Part shown: positions 22,950 to 35,640 of the stretch, piece by piece
How positions within the stretch are numbered: position 1 is the first letter of the stretch
How the letters are laid out: the number at the start of each line of letters is the position of its first letter
Assembly (NCBI GenBank): GCA_021229015.1
Contig: CM037781.1
Location: 71,260,173-71,324,172 of the forward strand
Direction: 5' to 3'
Length of the DNA stretch: 64,000 bases
Origin: Solen grandis
Taxonomy: Eukaryota > Mollusca > Bivalvia > Adapedonta > Solenidae
The notes under the pieces: generated by a model
Databases searched by the model: none
The model's input: the letters and a program-made list of their open reading frames with translations, nothing else
What the model was told of the DNA's origin: nothing
Program-made: the position numbers and the translations under genes

Positions 22950-25869
22950 GATACAGTTTCAACTATTGTTCTGGTCCACTGGTAGAACTAGAGAGGTGTT
23001 ACATAGTGCATTTTCCAATTTAGGTCATTGAACTGTCATTGATCTTTTGATCCTGAAAAGTGTTCCAAACCAAAGAAAGGGTTTGTTTCATTGAAAGGTC
23101 TTAATAGAATAAGTTGTGGTTTATGGTCAGGGTAGAAGATTGGAAACATTGTTGAAGGTTAGGTAAGGGTGGCTCACTGTGTTTACATGCCCTGCCTTAA
23201 CCTTCCTCCTCTGTATATTGTCCCAGTATTACTGAAGTAGTATACTCTGTGTGTACGGTAAAAACATCCTTTTGAAGATCATGTGTGAATTGTGGTTTTC
23301 ATTTTGTCATTTATATTGCTTTGATGATTTGTAAGGAAGAAGTGCGTAGTTCTGAGAGATTGAGAGAAAGAGAGTGTCAGGAAGATTTGTGAATCTTGCT
23401 GTCATAAATATAGGTATTGCATGGCCATTGATACTACAATTTGAAATTGTATTGAGAAGAAAAGAAGAGACAAATGGAGGGATAGACAGAAGTGTAGACA
23501 GATACTGTGGTGATATAGGGGGTAAATTGGCTGATTTTTCTATGCACACAAGCGTAAAGCGAGTCCCTTCATTTTTTCTTCTTTGGTGGCTGGGGATCGG
23601 GCATCGTCGAAGACCACCGGCTGACTTATTCCAGTTGTTATTGATTAATATATAGACCAATGAATACGCAACATTTAAATGCAACACTCTTCGGTGCGGA
23701 TGCTTGAAAGTCATGTAAACAATATAATTAAGGACTGTGTCTGACAGCTGTATACAACTGCCTCTGTGATTGGTTTTAAAAACGTGATGTGACCAATGAA
23801 ATGCGCAATTTGACACACCCTAAAATGACCAAATTTAGCCGTAATATCCCATGGCCTCTAGACGATCTATCGATCGGCTGTGGGTATTCGATGATGGGGA
23901 TCTTGAGGGGTCAAGTACATGTGTATTTTCAAATTCTAGTGGTAGAAAAACTCTTTACAGAGATTGTGCAGAGATAGAAAGCAACTCGAAAAGCAAATTT
24001 TCTTGGTGGGGGGTGGGGGGGAACAGACATGCTTGTACCAGATATAAAGGAAATAGCCTTATTTATAATCAGTATAAAAATAAAATATAACTTGAATACC
24101 ACTCAAGTCAACTCCTTTTGTTTTCGTGGTATATTTACTATATTTGATCCTCAGTATTGAAGATTGGAGTTCTTTAAAGTCACTGTAGACCCCCCCACAC
24201 ACACACACACACACGTGACACACTAGCACCCCCTAATTATGAAACTTACCTGTATTGGGGGATAGAGGTCAGTGATTTCATGAATTATTAACAAGGTGGT
24301 CATCTCAATTACCTGACCAGTGGATACACACAGGGATGGGTTGGTTGATCACAGGGGACGGTGGTGACTCTACTCTCAAGTCGCCCCCATAACTCGCCCG
24401 GCCCTGTATTTATGACCTCCTTATTGACGAAATCAGTTCGGAACGACATGAATTATGCATGGTCATGGAGCTGGCAAGAGTCACTGATCAAATATTTGAA
24501 GGGAAAAAAAGATACTGAGTGGTAAGCGATAGTGAAGTGCACTAGAGATAAAGTGAGATCACTAGCAGTACTAAATGATAGATGGGTTGACCTCCATCAC
24601 TTGTAGGGAGATCAGCTGAAGATAAGTTTGCTAAAGGAAGCATTTCAGTTTAAGCCATGTGAGCTTCTAAATTCATAAATCTCAAACTGAGTGATTGTCA
24701 GAGGTACTTACCAAATAGTGTGACTTATTCAGGGCTGTACATCTTGTCTTGATTGTTCACGTGTTTTTTCCCAGGTTTGACACACCGATATGGCTTAGTC
24801 ACTTAGATACTCATAAAACTTGAAAACAAAAATATTTTGTTACTATAAATAGTTAGCAAGGAAGGGGACATATAGAATGTAGAAACTCTTTAATATCAGT
24901 GTTTTTTTGTTAGTTTTTTTGTAACAAGAGTCGGTAAGAGCTGGGAGCCGGTAAAATAATGCGGTGACTTAAACATCCTCACACGGATACTTTTCTTGCA
25001 TGAAGAAAAACAATGTGTACATGCTTTGAGTGCCTACCCCCCTTCTGCTTTTGGATGTTTGACCTAAAATTCCAAATAGTAATGTAACGCCTGACATGAG
25101 TATGAAAACTCATACTTAATTGATCATATTGACAGCTAATAGAGTACACCTACTCTCCACATCACCTCTTGTCTTCACCCCATGACCCCCACCCCCCTCA
25201 ATGGCACACCTGAATATAACCTTACTTTACCACTGGCTCTATGGAAACTCATAAAAGTGTAAGTGAAGCACACTGGAACTGCTTGACTGACCATGTTTGG
25301 ATGGATTTCAATATATCCCCAAACCTGACACCTCCACTGTCCCCGCCTCCCCTACAACCTCTGCCCTGTGGTTATGATTCAGGTTTTAGTGCGCTGATTT
25401 TCTTTTTTCTTTGCGTTATTTCGAATCTCAGTTTTCGGTTGGCCTCAATTCAATGTTAGGGATCAAGAATGAGGGTTCAGTTACGTGCAGTATCAGAATA
25501 AACACACAAACATTATCTATTGAAAGTGATAGGACATTGTGCACAGATGGTGGTTTTATCAGATGGTGGTTGTATTGTCTGCCTGCCCCTCTCCTTCTTG
25601 TTCATCATATATATGTATGTACATACCAGGCCTGTTTCTAGGTACTAAGGAAATACAATCTAGAGAATTTCAAGTAGTAATCCTCTAGTGTATTAATTGA
25701 GAAATTAAGATCCTTGAATGAGTTAGTAATTTTGGAAGTTCTGCATGATTTTAGAGGATTTTTAGTCAGAATATCCTTCTTACCTACTGGGCACCTCGAA
25801 AAATACAGGCATACCCGACTATAACCTCTCCATCACTTTCTCTTGCCTGTTTTCACTCTCTTTAGCTGT
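22950..25869 (+). other. Presumed PKN intron 2, no exon recognised
   Basis: No frame with splice signals and PKN-like protein was found. Positions 23540-23910 stand out by higher GC and CpG and by CCAAT boxes in both directions (near 23655, 23770 and 23792), flanking a minus-strand open frame of 169 codons that resembles no known protein. A (CA)n tract lies at 24197-24214. Positions 24400-24480 are also less AT-rich, with the palindrome-like ATTATGCAT. An inverted-repeat terminus (AGGCCTGTTTCTAGGTA) starts near 25627. Confidence 0.5.
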
Positions 25870-26110
25870 TTAACCCTTTCCCTCATATAGACTCATTTTG
25901 ACGCACTCAGTAGGTACCACATAAAGCCTGATCTGCAGAAAACCACAGTTAAACCTCACCAAATTTAATTACAAAATCCTCATTTCCAGACCATGAGGAG
26001 GAGCGAACAGCATAAAACCTGATCAGCCTGCGAGTTACTCGCAGGCTGATCTGGTTTTATGTTGTTCGCATAGGTCTTTTCATGGTGTCCTCTATGAGGG
26101 AAAGGGTTAA
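25870..26110 (-). mobile_element. MITE family 1, copy 9
   Basis: A complete reverse copy, TTAA at 25870-25873 and 26107-26110, palindrome intact. It is the last copy seen; none was found right of the gap. Confidence 0.92.
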
Positions 26111-26365
26111 GGTTGTGTATAATGTATAGACAGTAAAAACATTGCATTTGGCTGTCAGTTTCCTGTTTATTACACAATGTTCACAATGACATGAAAGGCA
26201 TCAGTTTAGATTACAATAACAGATAACTATGTCTGCAGAGAACATATTTTGTTAACAATGGTTAAATCACAACAAACCAGCGATAAGGAGAACAGCAGAT
26301 TCCGTTTAAGGCCGGCATAGTTATATATGCTAATTTTGAGTTCAATCTGCATTGTATCGATGTTG

Positions 26366-26465
26366 NNNNNNNNNNNNNNNNNNNNNNNNNNNNNNNNNNN
26401 NNNNNNNNNNNNNNNNNNNNNNNNNNNNNNNNNNNNNNNNNNNNNNNNNNNNNNNNNNNNNNNNN
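26366..26465. other. Assembly gap (100 N)
   Basis: Exactly 100 N, the usual placeholder for a scaffold gap of unknown size. The right edge opens inside a LINE 3' fragment. Repeat content differs strongly on the two sides. Confidence 0.98.
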
Positions 26466-26469
26466 CATT

Positions 26470-27232
26470 TATCAGCCAATTTTAGATTTTTGACTGTAGT
26501 ACATACGAAAAATCAGAACTAGATAAAATTCAAAACGAGGCCGCAAAAATTGTTATAGGGACTACTAAATTAGTGTCTATTGATAGATTAGAAAGTGATT
26601 TTTTGGGGGAATCGCTTCATTCTAGGATAAGAAAACACAGAATAATTTTGTTTTATACAATGCTTCATGGTTTAACACCAAATTACGGACAATGTTCAAC
26701 TTATAATCTTAGAAACACCAACAATATCCAAAATATTCATGCACACTCAAACTCATATTATTATACCTTCCTTCCGTCAGCTATACTTGAGTGGAACAAT
26801 TTACCTAATGAATTAAGAAATGCTAGTTCTGTTGCTGCGTTTAAAAGATTACTTAATCAAAATGATAAAATGGCACCACGCCATTTCTACTACGGTAACA
26901 GAACATACAAAATATACCATGCAAGACTTCATACTAATTCTAGTCAATTAAATCATACTTTATATTTGAAAATTATTACCAACTCTTCTTTCTGTGCTTG
27001 TGGTTCAAGAGAAACTACTGAACATTTCTTTTTCTCCTGTCCTAACTTTGATAATGCCAGACAAGTATTATTTAATGAACTTCCATTTATACAAAATGTT
27101 GATCTTGCTTGCTACCGTAATCTCCCGTATGAAATAAACAGTAAAGTAATTAATGCGGTGCATGCTTTCATTAAATCTTGCAAACGTTTTGACAGTGTTA
27201 AGAGTGAGATAGAGATGGAGGGAGATTAACAA
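26470..27232 (+). pseudogene. Non-LTR retrotransposon 3' fragment (RT C-terminal domain)
   Basis: After the gap the frame reads DCSTYEKSELDKIQNEAAKI, then SIDRL, a long helical region, LEWNNLPNELRNASSVAAFK, HARLHTNSSQLN, and a Cys/His cluster (C-A-C-G ... TTEHFFFSC). This is the thumb and C-terminal zinc-binding part of APE-type LINE ORF2 proteins; the stretch from 26573 to 27229 is uninterrupted (218 codons). A stop (TAG) just before IFDC and a frame shift relative to an upstream QPILDF indicate a dead copy. Reverse transcriptase catalytic motifs are missing, lost or in the gap. The downstream end is AT-rich without a clear tail. Confidence 0.85.
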
Positions 27233-28129
27233 CACTTAGTTTGCTCATTTTGACACCCTATCTTGCCGCCAGTTCAACCCTGTCCAGTCCTTTTCATTTT
27301 TTTTTCTTCCTTGTTTACCCTCCCCTTGTCTGCCTTGCTTTTTCTTAATTATCTAATAGATAATACGACTTCAGTTATCAATTCATTCTTCATTAATACA
27401 CGAGGATGATTTTTTGTGTTCTTTTGCCTGTAAATAGTAATGATTCAGTCCTTTTAGGGTTATCTTAAACATGATATTAATAATAATATCATATCGGTTA
27501 TGGATTTAATCTTGTCTACAAATACATTTAATATTAAAAGGGAAACAAGGCGCTAATAAACTTTATATTTTTACGCAGTCTATGGTTGAACAGATATTTT
27601 GACAATGTATGTTTCGAAAATGAACGATTTAAATTGGGCAGCATTTAATGATAATAGACCATAAACTGAGCATTAATGGCAAGCATAAGGGAAGAAAACC
27701 CCCCGTTTTTTAAATCACCGAACTTTGAACTCATCTCACGACTAACATTAATCTATACTGATTTCTCGATGGTGCGATAATCGACCAGACAAATTTCGTT
27801 ACAAGCTTTTGATTTTTTTTATTCAAATTTATCAGTGGCTATTATGAGATTTCCTCAGTCGTAATTGATTCGACGTCGCACTTAGGCCCTCACCATTTCT
27901 ATATGCTCTTCTCACAATACCGTGCTATTACAATAAATCTGATCAGACTAAAAGCAATTATCAGTTTACATATTTTTACAATGGGTTAATCTCATCACAA
28001 ATTAGACAAGATGCAAGTCTTAATCAGTGAGCGTGTTATCCATGTAACATACAATCTATCAAACCGTTACATCTTTATTCGTTTTACGTCTATTTTATTT
28101 AATATTTCTTTTTGAAATACAAGGCAGAT

Positions 28130-28153
28130 GATTCTCTTTCTCTCTCTCTCTCT
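28130..28153. repeat. (TC)n microsatellite
   Basis: A short dinucleotide run, 'tctctttctctctctctctc'. Confidence 0.9.
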
Positions 28154-28579
28154 TTGTTTGATAATCCAAAGTTCATTTGGCAGACAATAACTTGTGGTGG
28201 CTTTCATCATTACCGTATACCAGACGTATTACTGGCTTTTACTATGCCCGTCACAGGTAGAAGGTAAGATATACTATAAGGCATTGAATATAATACTCTC
28301 TTTTTAACAGTGATTGGAATTAAATTTATGAAGATCATTTTACGTTGAAAAGCGATTACTCCAACATGGGAAGGTTTGAATATTCCGTTAAAAAGATATT
28401 AGTTGACAGCACACTCATTTTTTTATCTTGCTTCGTGCGTACAGCTTGTAGAATCCCAATGACACTAGGCATTACATAATTACGATAGCAGTGACGTAGA
28501 TGCCTCGCCGCTCAGCGCGATACAGGAGCACGTGGATAACAGTGACCATGACCGATAGGGACTTGGCCAAGGCTTTATA

Positions 28580-29460
28580 AACAATAACACAGGCAGTGTA
28601 GATGTAAATATTTTATCATGGAATGTGAACGGGCTTCACGAATTTATTGTTGATAATGAAGTAAAATCTTTTTTAAGCACTTACGATATAATTGCAGTTA
28701 ATGAAACATGGAGCAAATTCAAAGGTGAATTTGATAATTTCCTAGATTCATTTATCCATTATGATTCAGTTCGAGACATGAAAAGTAATTCCATTAGAAA
28801 CAGTGGTGGTGTGAGTGTTTTTATTAAAAGTAATTTTGCTAAAGAGAATATTATACGTCGTCTATATAATGTATATGAAAATTGTGTTGTTTTATATTTT
28901 GAATTATCTGCTATGTACAACTGCGAAGATATGATCATGTATTTCACTTATATATCCCCGGGAAGGGTCGTGTTATTATAATGATAAGGAAGAGAGAAAT
29001 GGTATCTTTAGTATGCAGTTATTTTAACTTACCGCAAAAAAAATATCCAAATACAAATCTATTTGTTGCTGGTGATTTGAATAGTAGATGTAAAGATTTT
29101 TTAGACTATATTCCTGATGATAATTTATTACACGTTTTTGGTAATGTTGAATATGATGGCAGTTATTTTAACTTACCGCGTAGAAGCAAAGATAATATTC
29201 GCGCAAATAATTTTGGCAAGTTTTTAGTAAATTTGTGTTGCACATTTGATATTCATATTTTAAATGGAAGATTTACAGGTGATAGTGAGGGTAATCTGAC
29301 CTGTTTTTCAAATGACGGCGCAAGTCTGGTAGACTACATGATAGCTTCTTCAAATCTTTTTCCAGTTATTAAGAATTTTTGTATCCTAGATAGGGATGAA
29401 TCAGATCATTTCCCACTGTCATGTGTATTTTCATTGAAGAAGACACCTATCTCCATTGAT
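28580..29460 (+). pseudogene. LINE APE-type endonuclease domain
   Basis: The domain opens with NILSWNVNGL (start of the exonuclease-endonuclease-phosphatase fold) and passes through AVNETW, GGVSVFIKS, VAGDLNSR (metal-binding D), LVDYMIAS and ESDHFPL (catalytic Asp-His). The reading frame breaks near 28945: an extra G in 'ccccgggaaggg' shifts ISPEGS... into stops, after which the domain resumes in another frame at about 28981. The enzyme would nick target DNA for target-primed reverse transcription; this copy cannot make it intact. Confidence 0.88.
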
Positions 29461-29708
29461 TCTAGTAACGTAAATTGCGATCTTCTACCAATTAAAAAGT
29501 ACATATGGAATCAATCCTATCAATTGACTTTTATTGACAATTTTAAAAACTTATTACATTCTATGTATGACTCATTACATGAATTGATATTTCAAGATAT
29601 TAATACTGGCATTGAAAATATCACTTCAATGTACCATACAGCAGGTCGATATATGTTAGCTAGAAATACCACTAGACGAGTAACTACTCAGCCTCATGGT
29701 GGAATTCT

Positions 29709-31940
29709 ATGTGTGCCTATCTTAAATATATTAAATTCTGTGCATTAAGAAAATTCAGAATGACAAATTCTCAGGTGGATCTTAGAACGTTTAAGGACCA
29801 ACGCAATTATTTTAAGAACTACTGTCGAGCAATGAACTTGGAATACCAAAAAAACAATAGAAAGTTATTAATTGACAATAGTAATGATCCCTGTAGTTTC
29901 TGGAAGATTCTAAAGAAGGGTAAATCTGTAAAGACTTTAGATGATAGCATTTCACCTCATGAGTGGTACCAATATTTCTCAAGTCTTCTATATGACGAGC
30001 ATTCTTGTAATATTGATGAAAATAATAATAGTTTATGTAATTTTGCTGATCCTTCAGCTAGTGTTCTTAACGAACCATTTACTCTCGACGAAGTTACCAG
30101 ATCAATTGCAAGTCTTTCTGTTGGAAAATGTAGTGGCATAGATGGCATACCTGCAGAGTTTTTGAAATCCACAATGAATGATATATCACCAATACTGTTA
30201 ACATTATTCAATCATATATTTGCTACTTGTAATATACCTTCATCTTGGAGATCTAGTGTTATCACTCCGATGCATAAATCTGGACCAAGCAATATTCCCG
30301 GAAACTATAGGGGTATATCTATTACAAATACGTAATACAAGATATTCTCTGGCATAATAAATAAGCGATTATATGATTGGGCTGAAAATAATAATAAAAT
30401 TGACGAGTCTCAATCAGGGTTTTATTGTATTTATGTTGACTTTCGTAAAGCATTTGATAAAATTAATCACAAACAGTTGTTTATTGCCTTAGAAAAGAAA
30501 GGTATTCATGGTACCTTTTTAAATATTCTCAAATCTTTATATTCTGATCTAAGGTCATGTGTCAAGATTCAAAATAGTATAACCGAATTTTTCTCTTGTA
30601 ATATTGGAACACGCCAAGGTGATAAGTCAAGTTCGACAATCTTTGATCTTTTTATAGATGAGTTATCTATCATGTTACGTGAAAATGTGGGATCAGGGAT
30701 TTTTATCACCAATGATATTCCCGACATCCTTTCTTTAATGTTTGCAGATGATGTTGCTGGTTGTGCAGAAACTGCCTCAAAACTTCAACAGCAAATCAAT
30801 ACTATTGACAAATTCTGTCATGACACGGGAATGGAAATTAATATGGATAAGACTGAAATAACAGTTTTTCGCAATGGCGGTCCCCTTCGTAGATACGAAC
30901 ATTGGTCATATAGGGGTAAAGAAATCAAAATTACCTCTGAATATAAGTATATGGGCATATTACTTAGCTCAAGTTTATCATGGTCGTCCGCTCACTCCAA
31001 ATTGATCTCACAGGCTCAGAGAGCAATGTTTTCCATTAAAGCTTTTCAAAGACCTTTCGGATATTTTTCAATTGCTGACTCATTTAAATTTTTTGATTCT
31101 ATGATCAAACCTATACTGTGTTACGCATCTCAAGTTTGGGGCTATGAATATATTGGTACAATAGAATCTGTACAAAACAAATTTTGCAAAAATATCCTCC
31201 ATGTACGTAACAATACAAATACATGCATGGTTCTTGGAGAATGTGGCAGGTTACCTTTATGTACAACATATTATATTAATTGTATTCGATATTGGTGTAC
31301 TTTGATTACTATGCCTATACATAGATACCCTAAACATTGTTACAATATGCTTAAATCTCTTGATGATGTTGGTAGAATTTGTTGGGCTACCAAGATCAGA
31401 TTACTTTTGTATAAGTTTGGATTTGGTTTTATATGGATTAGTCAAGATGTTGGAAATATAAACAATTTCATTAGAATGTTTCGACAAAGAGTTGTTAATT
31501 ATTATACATTAGAATGGCATACAGCTGTTGATAATTCTAGTAGATGTGAGCATTATAGCAACTTCAAAAGTTTACTTAATGTTGAAAAATATCTGTTATT
31601 AGATATTGATTTAAAATATAAAATTGCTACGTCACGATTTCGTATGTCAAATCATAAATTAAAAATTGAGACAGGAAGGCACACTAATATATTGGTTGAA
31701 AATCGTAATTGTAATTTTTGTCAACGGTTTAACAACGTATTTGTTACTGATTGTGAATATCACGCCTTTTTCCATTGTAGTAGATATAATGATATTAGGC
31801 ATGTTTACTTATTTAACTGGTACAGACATGGAACATATGTTCAAGATTTTTATACTTTATTATCCTCTCAGAACCCAGATATTGTTAAGAAAGTATCAAT
31901 TTATATTTATCATCTTATGAATGCGTTAAATGAAACCTAA
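29709..31940 (+). pseudogene. LINE reverse transcriptase and C-terminal domain
   Basis: The frame carries KCSGIDGIPAEFLK (RT motif 1), SSWRSSVITPMHKSG and NYRGISITN, then a stop at about 30334. ESQSGF at 30408 is followed directly by YCIYVDFRKAFDKINH, so roughly 30 residues are deleted from the fingers/palm segment. From 30477 a 487-codon open frame runs through GTRQGDKSSSTIFDLF, FADDVAGCAETA (catalytic FADD at 30741-30752), MDKTEITVFRNGG, YKYMGILLS and a C-terminal Cys/His region (CNFCQRF ... EYHAFFHC). The long intact 3' half against a broken 5' half suggests fairly recent decay. Confidence 0.9.
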
Positions 31941-32499
31941 AACAAATTATCGTAAGACAACTACTTATATACAACATCGTCTTCTGTACTGTACTTTGTA
32001 TTATGGGCCGGAGGCCTTATTTATCAATAAACTTGATGACTGATACGGAGGAGATGGTCGTCATTATGATTATAACTTAAGCAACCAATATGAAGAAAAA
32101 GGTAAAAGAGTCTTGAAGAAATTTGAGTAGTTAACATTTATGATTGAAAAAATATGTTTCATATAAATGCTTTACTGTGTAAGCACTTTGTCTAAGTAAC
32201 TAGGCTGCGTGCACAGATACTTAACGGAAATGATATCTGCCTCGAATCTCATCAGTAAAGCCTAACCCGTAGTAAAATTAGTAGAATTGAAATTCTCAAG
32301 TAAGGTCGATGCAAAACCAAATATCATTTTACGAAATATCAAAATTCGACAAAATAGAGATAAAGTAAGCAATTTGTGTTAAGAAATGAATTATTTGGGG
32401 ATTTTTATAAAACACTCTCTTCTTTATTATATAAAGATAATAGTCATGCTTAACTTGCAGTCCTCATAAAAAATCAACAAAAAAAAAAAAATCAATTGA

Positions 32500-33870
32500 A
32501 CGATTTAACCGAGAGATTTTTTGCAGGCTGTTTCGTAAACGTAAATCAACGGGTTCTGCTGTTATTCCTTTAGATGACTTTTATAAACATATTTTAAGTT
32601 TATAAAATGACATTTCCAGTCGTAAATGAAGAAAGGTCGTTCAACTGTTGATGCTATGTTTGTATTAAATGCATTAATCGAAAAGAATTTAAATCAGAAA
32701 AAAAATGTACTGTACATTTGTAGACCTAAAACCTGTCTTTGATTGTGTTTTTAATTATGTTGTGGTTTAAACTGTATAAATTAAGTATTGATGGTAAAAT
32801 GCTTAGATATTTAAACACATATTGCTCAAATTAAGTCTTGTGTAAATTGATGTTACTCATTTTCTGAATACTTTAATTGTGCTATCGGATTAAAGCAACG
32901 CGAGGATATTTCGCCGATATATTTTGCTCTGTTCATCGAGGATCTTTTACAAAATGAATCCGCCAGCTCTCTCTCAATCGATGATGTTTCCTCTATTTTG
33001 CTATATTTGCGTATGATATGGTGGTGTTGGGGAAAAGCCCAATGAAAATGCCATGTAGATTAGATCTTTTAAAAGACATAAGTGGGGATTAAAAGTTAAT
33101 ATTAATAAAAGTAAAGTCATGTTGTATAGGAATTATGGTCTTTTTGCGAAATGAGAGGTGGTTATATGATGGGAGCAAAGTAGAAGTAGTAGATAATTAT
33201 AATTAATTAATTAATTATTTGGGAACTGTTAGCAGGCAAGGTCTGAAAGCATTAATTGTTCTTCTCAATAATTTTAAATATATAAAAAAATGTAATAAGG
33301 TAAAACATTTCTTCATAAATAGATATACACGTATAAAACATTTTTTGTGTAAAATCTTGTCTTTAAATAACATACTCATTACTACTGTGTATAGGAATCT
33401 TACTGAAACAGCTTGTAACAGTAGAATGAATTGGGCATTTAGTCTGAAATTATTGTTAGACAGTTATGGATTTTTTCATGTTTGGAGAAATCTACATTTT
33501 ATTGATCTTAAAAATTCCAATATTTTATTTAAATCCATGGTGGCAGATATATCTAAATAAAATTGGTTTAACAGTATGAGTAATTGTATAGATCAGCTTT
33601 TGCTAGAATGAATTTGTCTTCATATAAATTAAGAATTGAAATAGGGAGTTACAGTCAAAACTGAATCGAAAGAGTTTATAGATACAATACGATCTGGAAT
33701 GGACGATTACTAATTATTATGCTTTTTATATTTGATAAGACAAAGAAACTGAAAAGTTTACGTCAATAAGATATACTGTCTACTGTATTCCTTACCGATA
33801 TGTTAATAAATTAAAACAAGCGCTACTTCTGAATGAACGCCATGCCTCTAGGGGCCTTAGGCCTTAGGAT
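32500..33870 (+). pseudogene. Decayed LINE related to the preceding element
   Basis: Scattered frames match RT and C-terminal pieces: LFRKRKSTGSAVIPLDDFY (about 32523), a remnant of the ADDMV motif (about 33010), LKVNINKSKVMLYRNYG (about 33090) and, in one frame, RYTRIKHFLCKI, NWAFSLKLLLDSYGFFHVW and FIDLKNSNILFKSMVADI (33330-33560). Many stops and deletions separate them. The end has 'ggggccttaggcctt' (about 33850), similar to the 3' motif of the LINE before it. It lies about 450 bp downstream of that element in the same orientation. Confidence 0.75.
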
Positions 33871-33889
33871 CAGTGTCATTTGAACGTAA

Positions 33890-34055
33890 CCTGGCGAGTC
33901 GAGCTCATCAAGGAGCATGCACCTTTGAAGTTTGGAGGCTGTAGGTGGAAGGGTTTCCGGGCTATGGTCAAGGTTAAAGGTTTATAACAAACAGACAGAC
34001 CAAAAACAATATGCCTCTTGTTCAATCGATGCGGGGGCATAAAAAACAAAGACAA
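33890..34055 (+). repeat. Dispersed 'ggggcataaaaa' repeat
   Basis: It matches 1970-2090: 'ctggcgagtcgagctcat', 'ggtcaaggttaaag', 'acaaacagacagaccaaaaa', 'gatgcgggggcataaaaaac'. Presence on both sides of the gap shows that both sides come from the same or closely related genomes. Confidence 0.75.
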
Positions 34056-34169
34056 AAGACAAAACAAAGAACATCCCCTTAGAAGTTTGAATACGTGCTC
34101 GTTAGTAAATGATACGGTGGTTATATTTCCCTGCGTTATCAATAATACCATACTATTTGGCTTCATGTA

Positions 34170-35510
34170 AAAGACAGTATAATGAATGTTTCAGTTACAT
34201 TATTCACAATATACATTGCAAACAATTATTTCAAATGATTTGAATTTATTATTTAAAACATCACCAAAGAAGAAAAACTTGGATCTTTTGATGAAATAAT
34301 TACAATTTGGCCTTTAGGTTATGCCAGATTCCTTCTGCCAAATAAAAAAAAAATTATATGTATGTGAGACTGAAAAGTAAAAAATGAGGATAAATTAATA
34401 CCCGTAATTTTGAGCAGTGCAAGATATAAGGCCCTTAATATGTAACATAGAAAACATGGAATTAAAATTATATGTTATCTCACTGACTGAATGAAATCAT
34501 TCAATTTTTAAATTTCTATATTTTTATATTAAACATTTTAATATTTTGTTTAGAAACTTGTTTAGTAACTTTTCATATTAATGTAGTGGGTCGTCATTTT
34601 GTCTGCAGATGCCGACAACAAATTTGTTCAGATAGCTGTTTCTTTTTTCCGGGAGTACAAGATTTGAATAATTGATTTTTGGAATTATGGCTGCGTCTTC
34701 GTGACATTTGTCATTCTTTATCTTTATGTTCCCAGAATTTCGTTTTATTTTTTGACTCTATAATTAATACCTATTCCTCTGTAGTAATAATTTGGGCTAT
34801 TAATGTAGAAATCGAAATGACGGGAAATAGTTATTTTAAGTGTCATGATTAATACGTGTATATTCATTTAACATTGGACAGTCCATCTCTTCTGCATAAG
34901 CACGATAGGGAGAGCAAGAAATCGGTCAAGGAAAGCCAATTCTATATCGGAACATGTGCTGTGAATCTGTTGCATTATATGATGGATTTGATATAATCAA
35001 CGTTTTATAAACTATTTGGTATATGGGTAATCTTATAATAGGATATGTTTCATGATTTTGTTACTTTGTTGTAAATATTATTGGCAAACTTTTAGATCAT
35101 TGGTCTCCCATGGATAACAAGTAAAATTAATTAAATAACACATAATTAATGTTGAGCTTTGCAAGATAGGTTTTATTATTTTGTAATATGTATCTTTTTG
35201 CACAATATTTGCACCCAAATAATGTTATAAGTTCGTTGTATGAATTATCTAGTTTATGAAACTTAATTTCAGCAGATTGATTGTTTAGTGAATCTAACAT
35301 TTAAAAGCGGTTTTGCTCATATTTTGTTGGGGTTTTTTTTCTGTTTGTTTTTGTTTACTCTATAATGACAGTGGTTTAATATCAAAATACATATGTACAG
35401 CTTCAATGATCAAATAAAAATTAGTGCATATACATCAAAAGTCATCCGAAAAAAATATCCTTACGTGGTATAAAATTAAAATTGAATCGTTCTTCTTTCG
35501 TAAAATTGCA
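34170..35510. other. AT-rich stretch, nothing recognised
   Basis: No coding-like frame, splice-flanked exon or clear repeat was recognised in this stretch. Confidence 0.5.
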
Positions 35511-35514
35511 TTAC

Positions 35515-35640
35515 CAAACACAGGACAATCGTACATGATTGTAGATCTGAAGGTTGCTGTTTCGAACCCCTTTAGGAAAAAAGGTTTATACATTGCCTTT
35601 GACCGTCGCGAGGGTTAAGTAGTTGTAAAAACTGATAAGT
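35515..35640 (+). repeat. Probable SINE remnant
   Basis: A tRNA-like segment with a B box (GTTTCGAACCCC, about 35560-35571) and a body 'aggaaaaaaggtttatacat'. The A box is degenerate. Confidence 0.45.

Larger units (their letters stand above)
28555..32047 (+). mobile_element. Non-LTR retrotransposon (LINE), nearly full ORF2, inactive
   Basis: About 3.5 kb carrying endonuclease and reverse transcriptase in order, flanked by AT-rich DNA. The 5' end is truncated just before the endonuclease. The 3' end is 'tatgggccggaggccttatt' followed by 'tatcaataaacttgatgactg' near 32047. Coding parts are described separately. The element family is common in bivalves by my recognition of the protein; clade (CR1/L2-like or I-group) cannot be set by eye. 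Confidence 0.88.

Noticed and set aside
23307..23816. 169-codon open frame on the minus strand as a gene
   Set aside because: No recognisable domain, low-complexity composition and no splice or promoter context specific to it; kept only as an observation.
24400..24490. Possible additional PKN exon
   Set aside because: Slightly higher GC and open frames, but no match to HR1b or other PKN domains and no clear splice pair.
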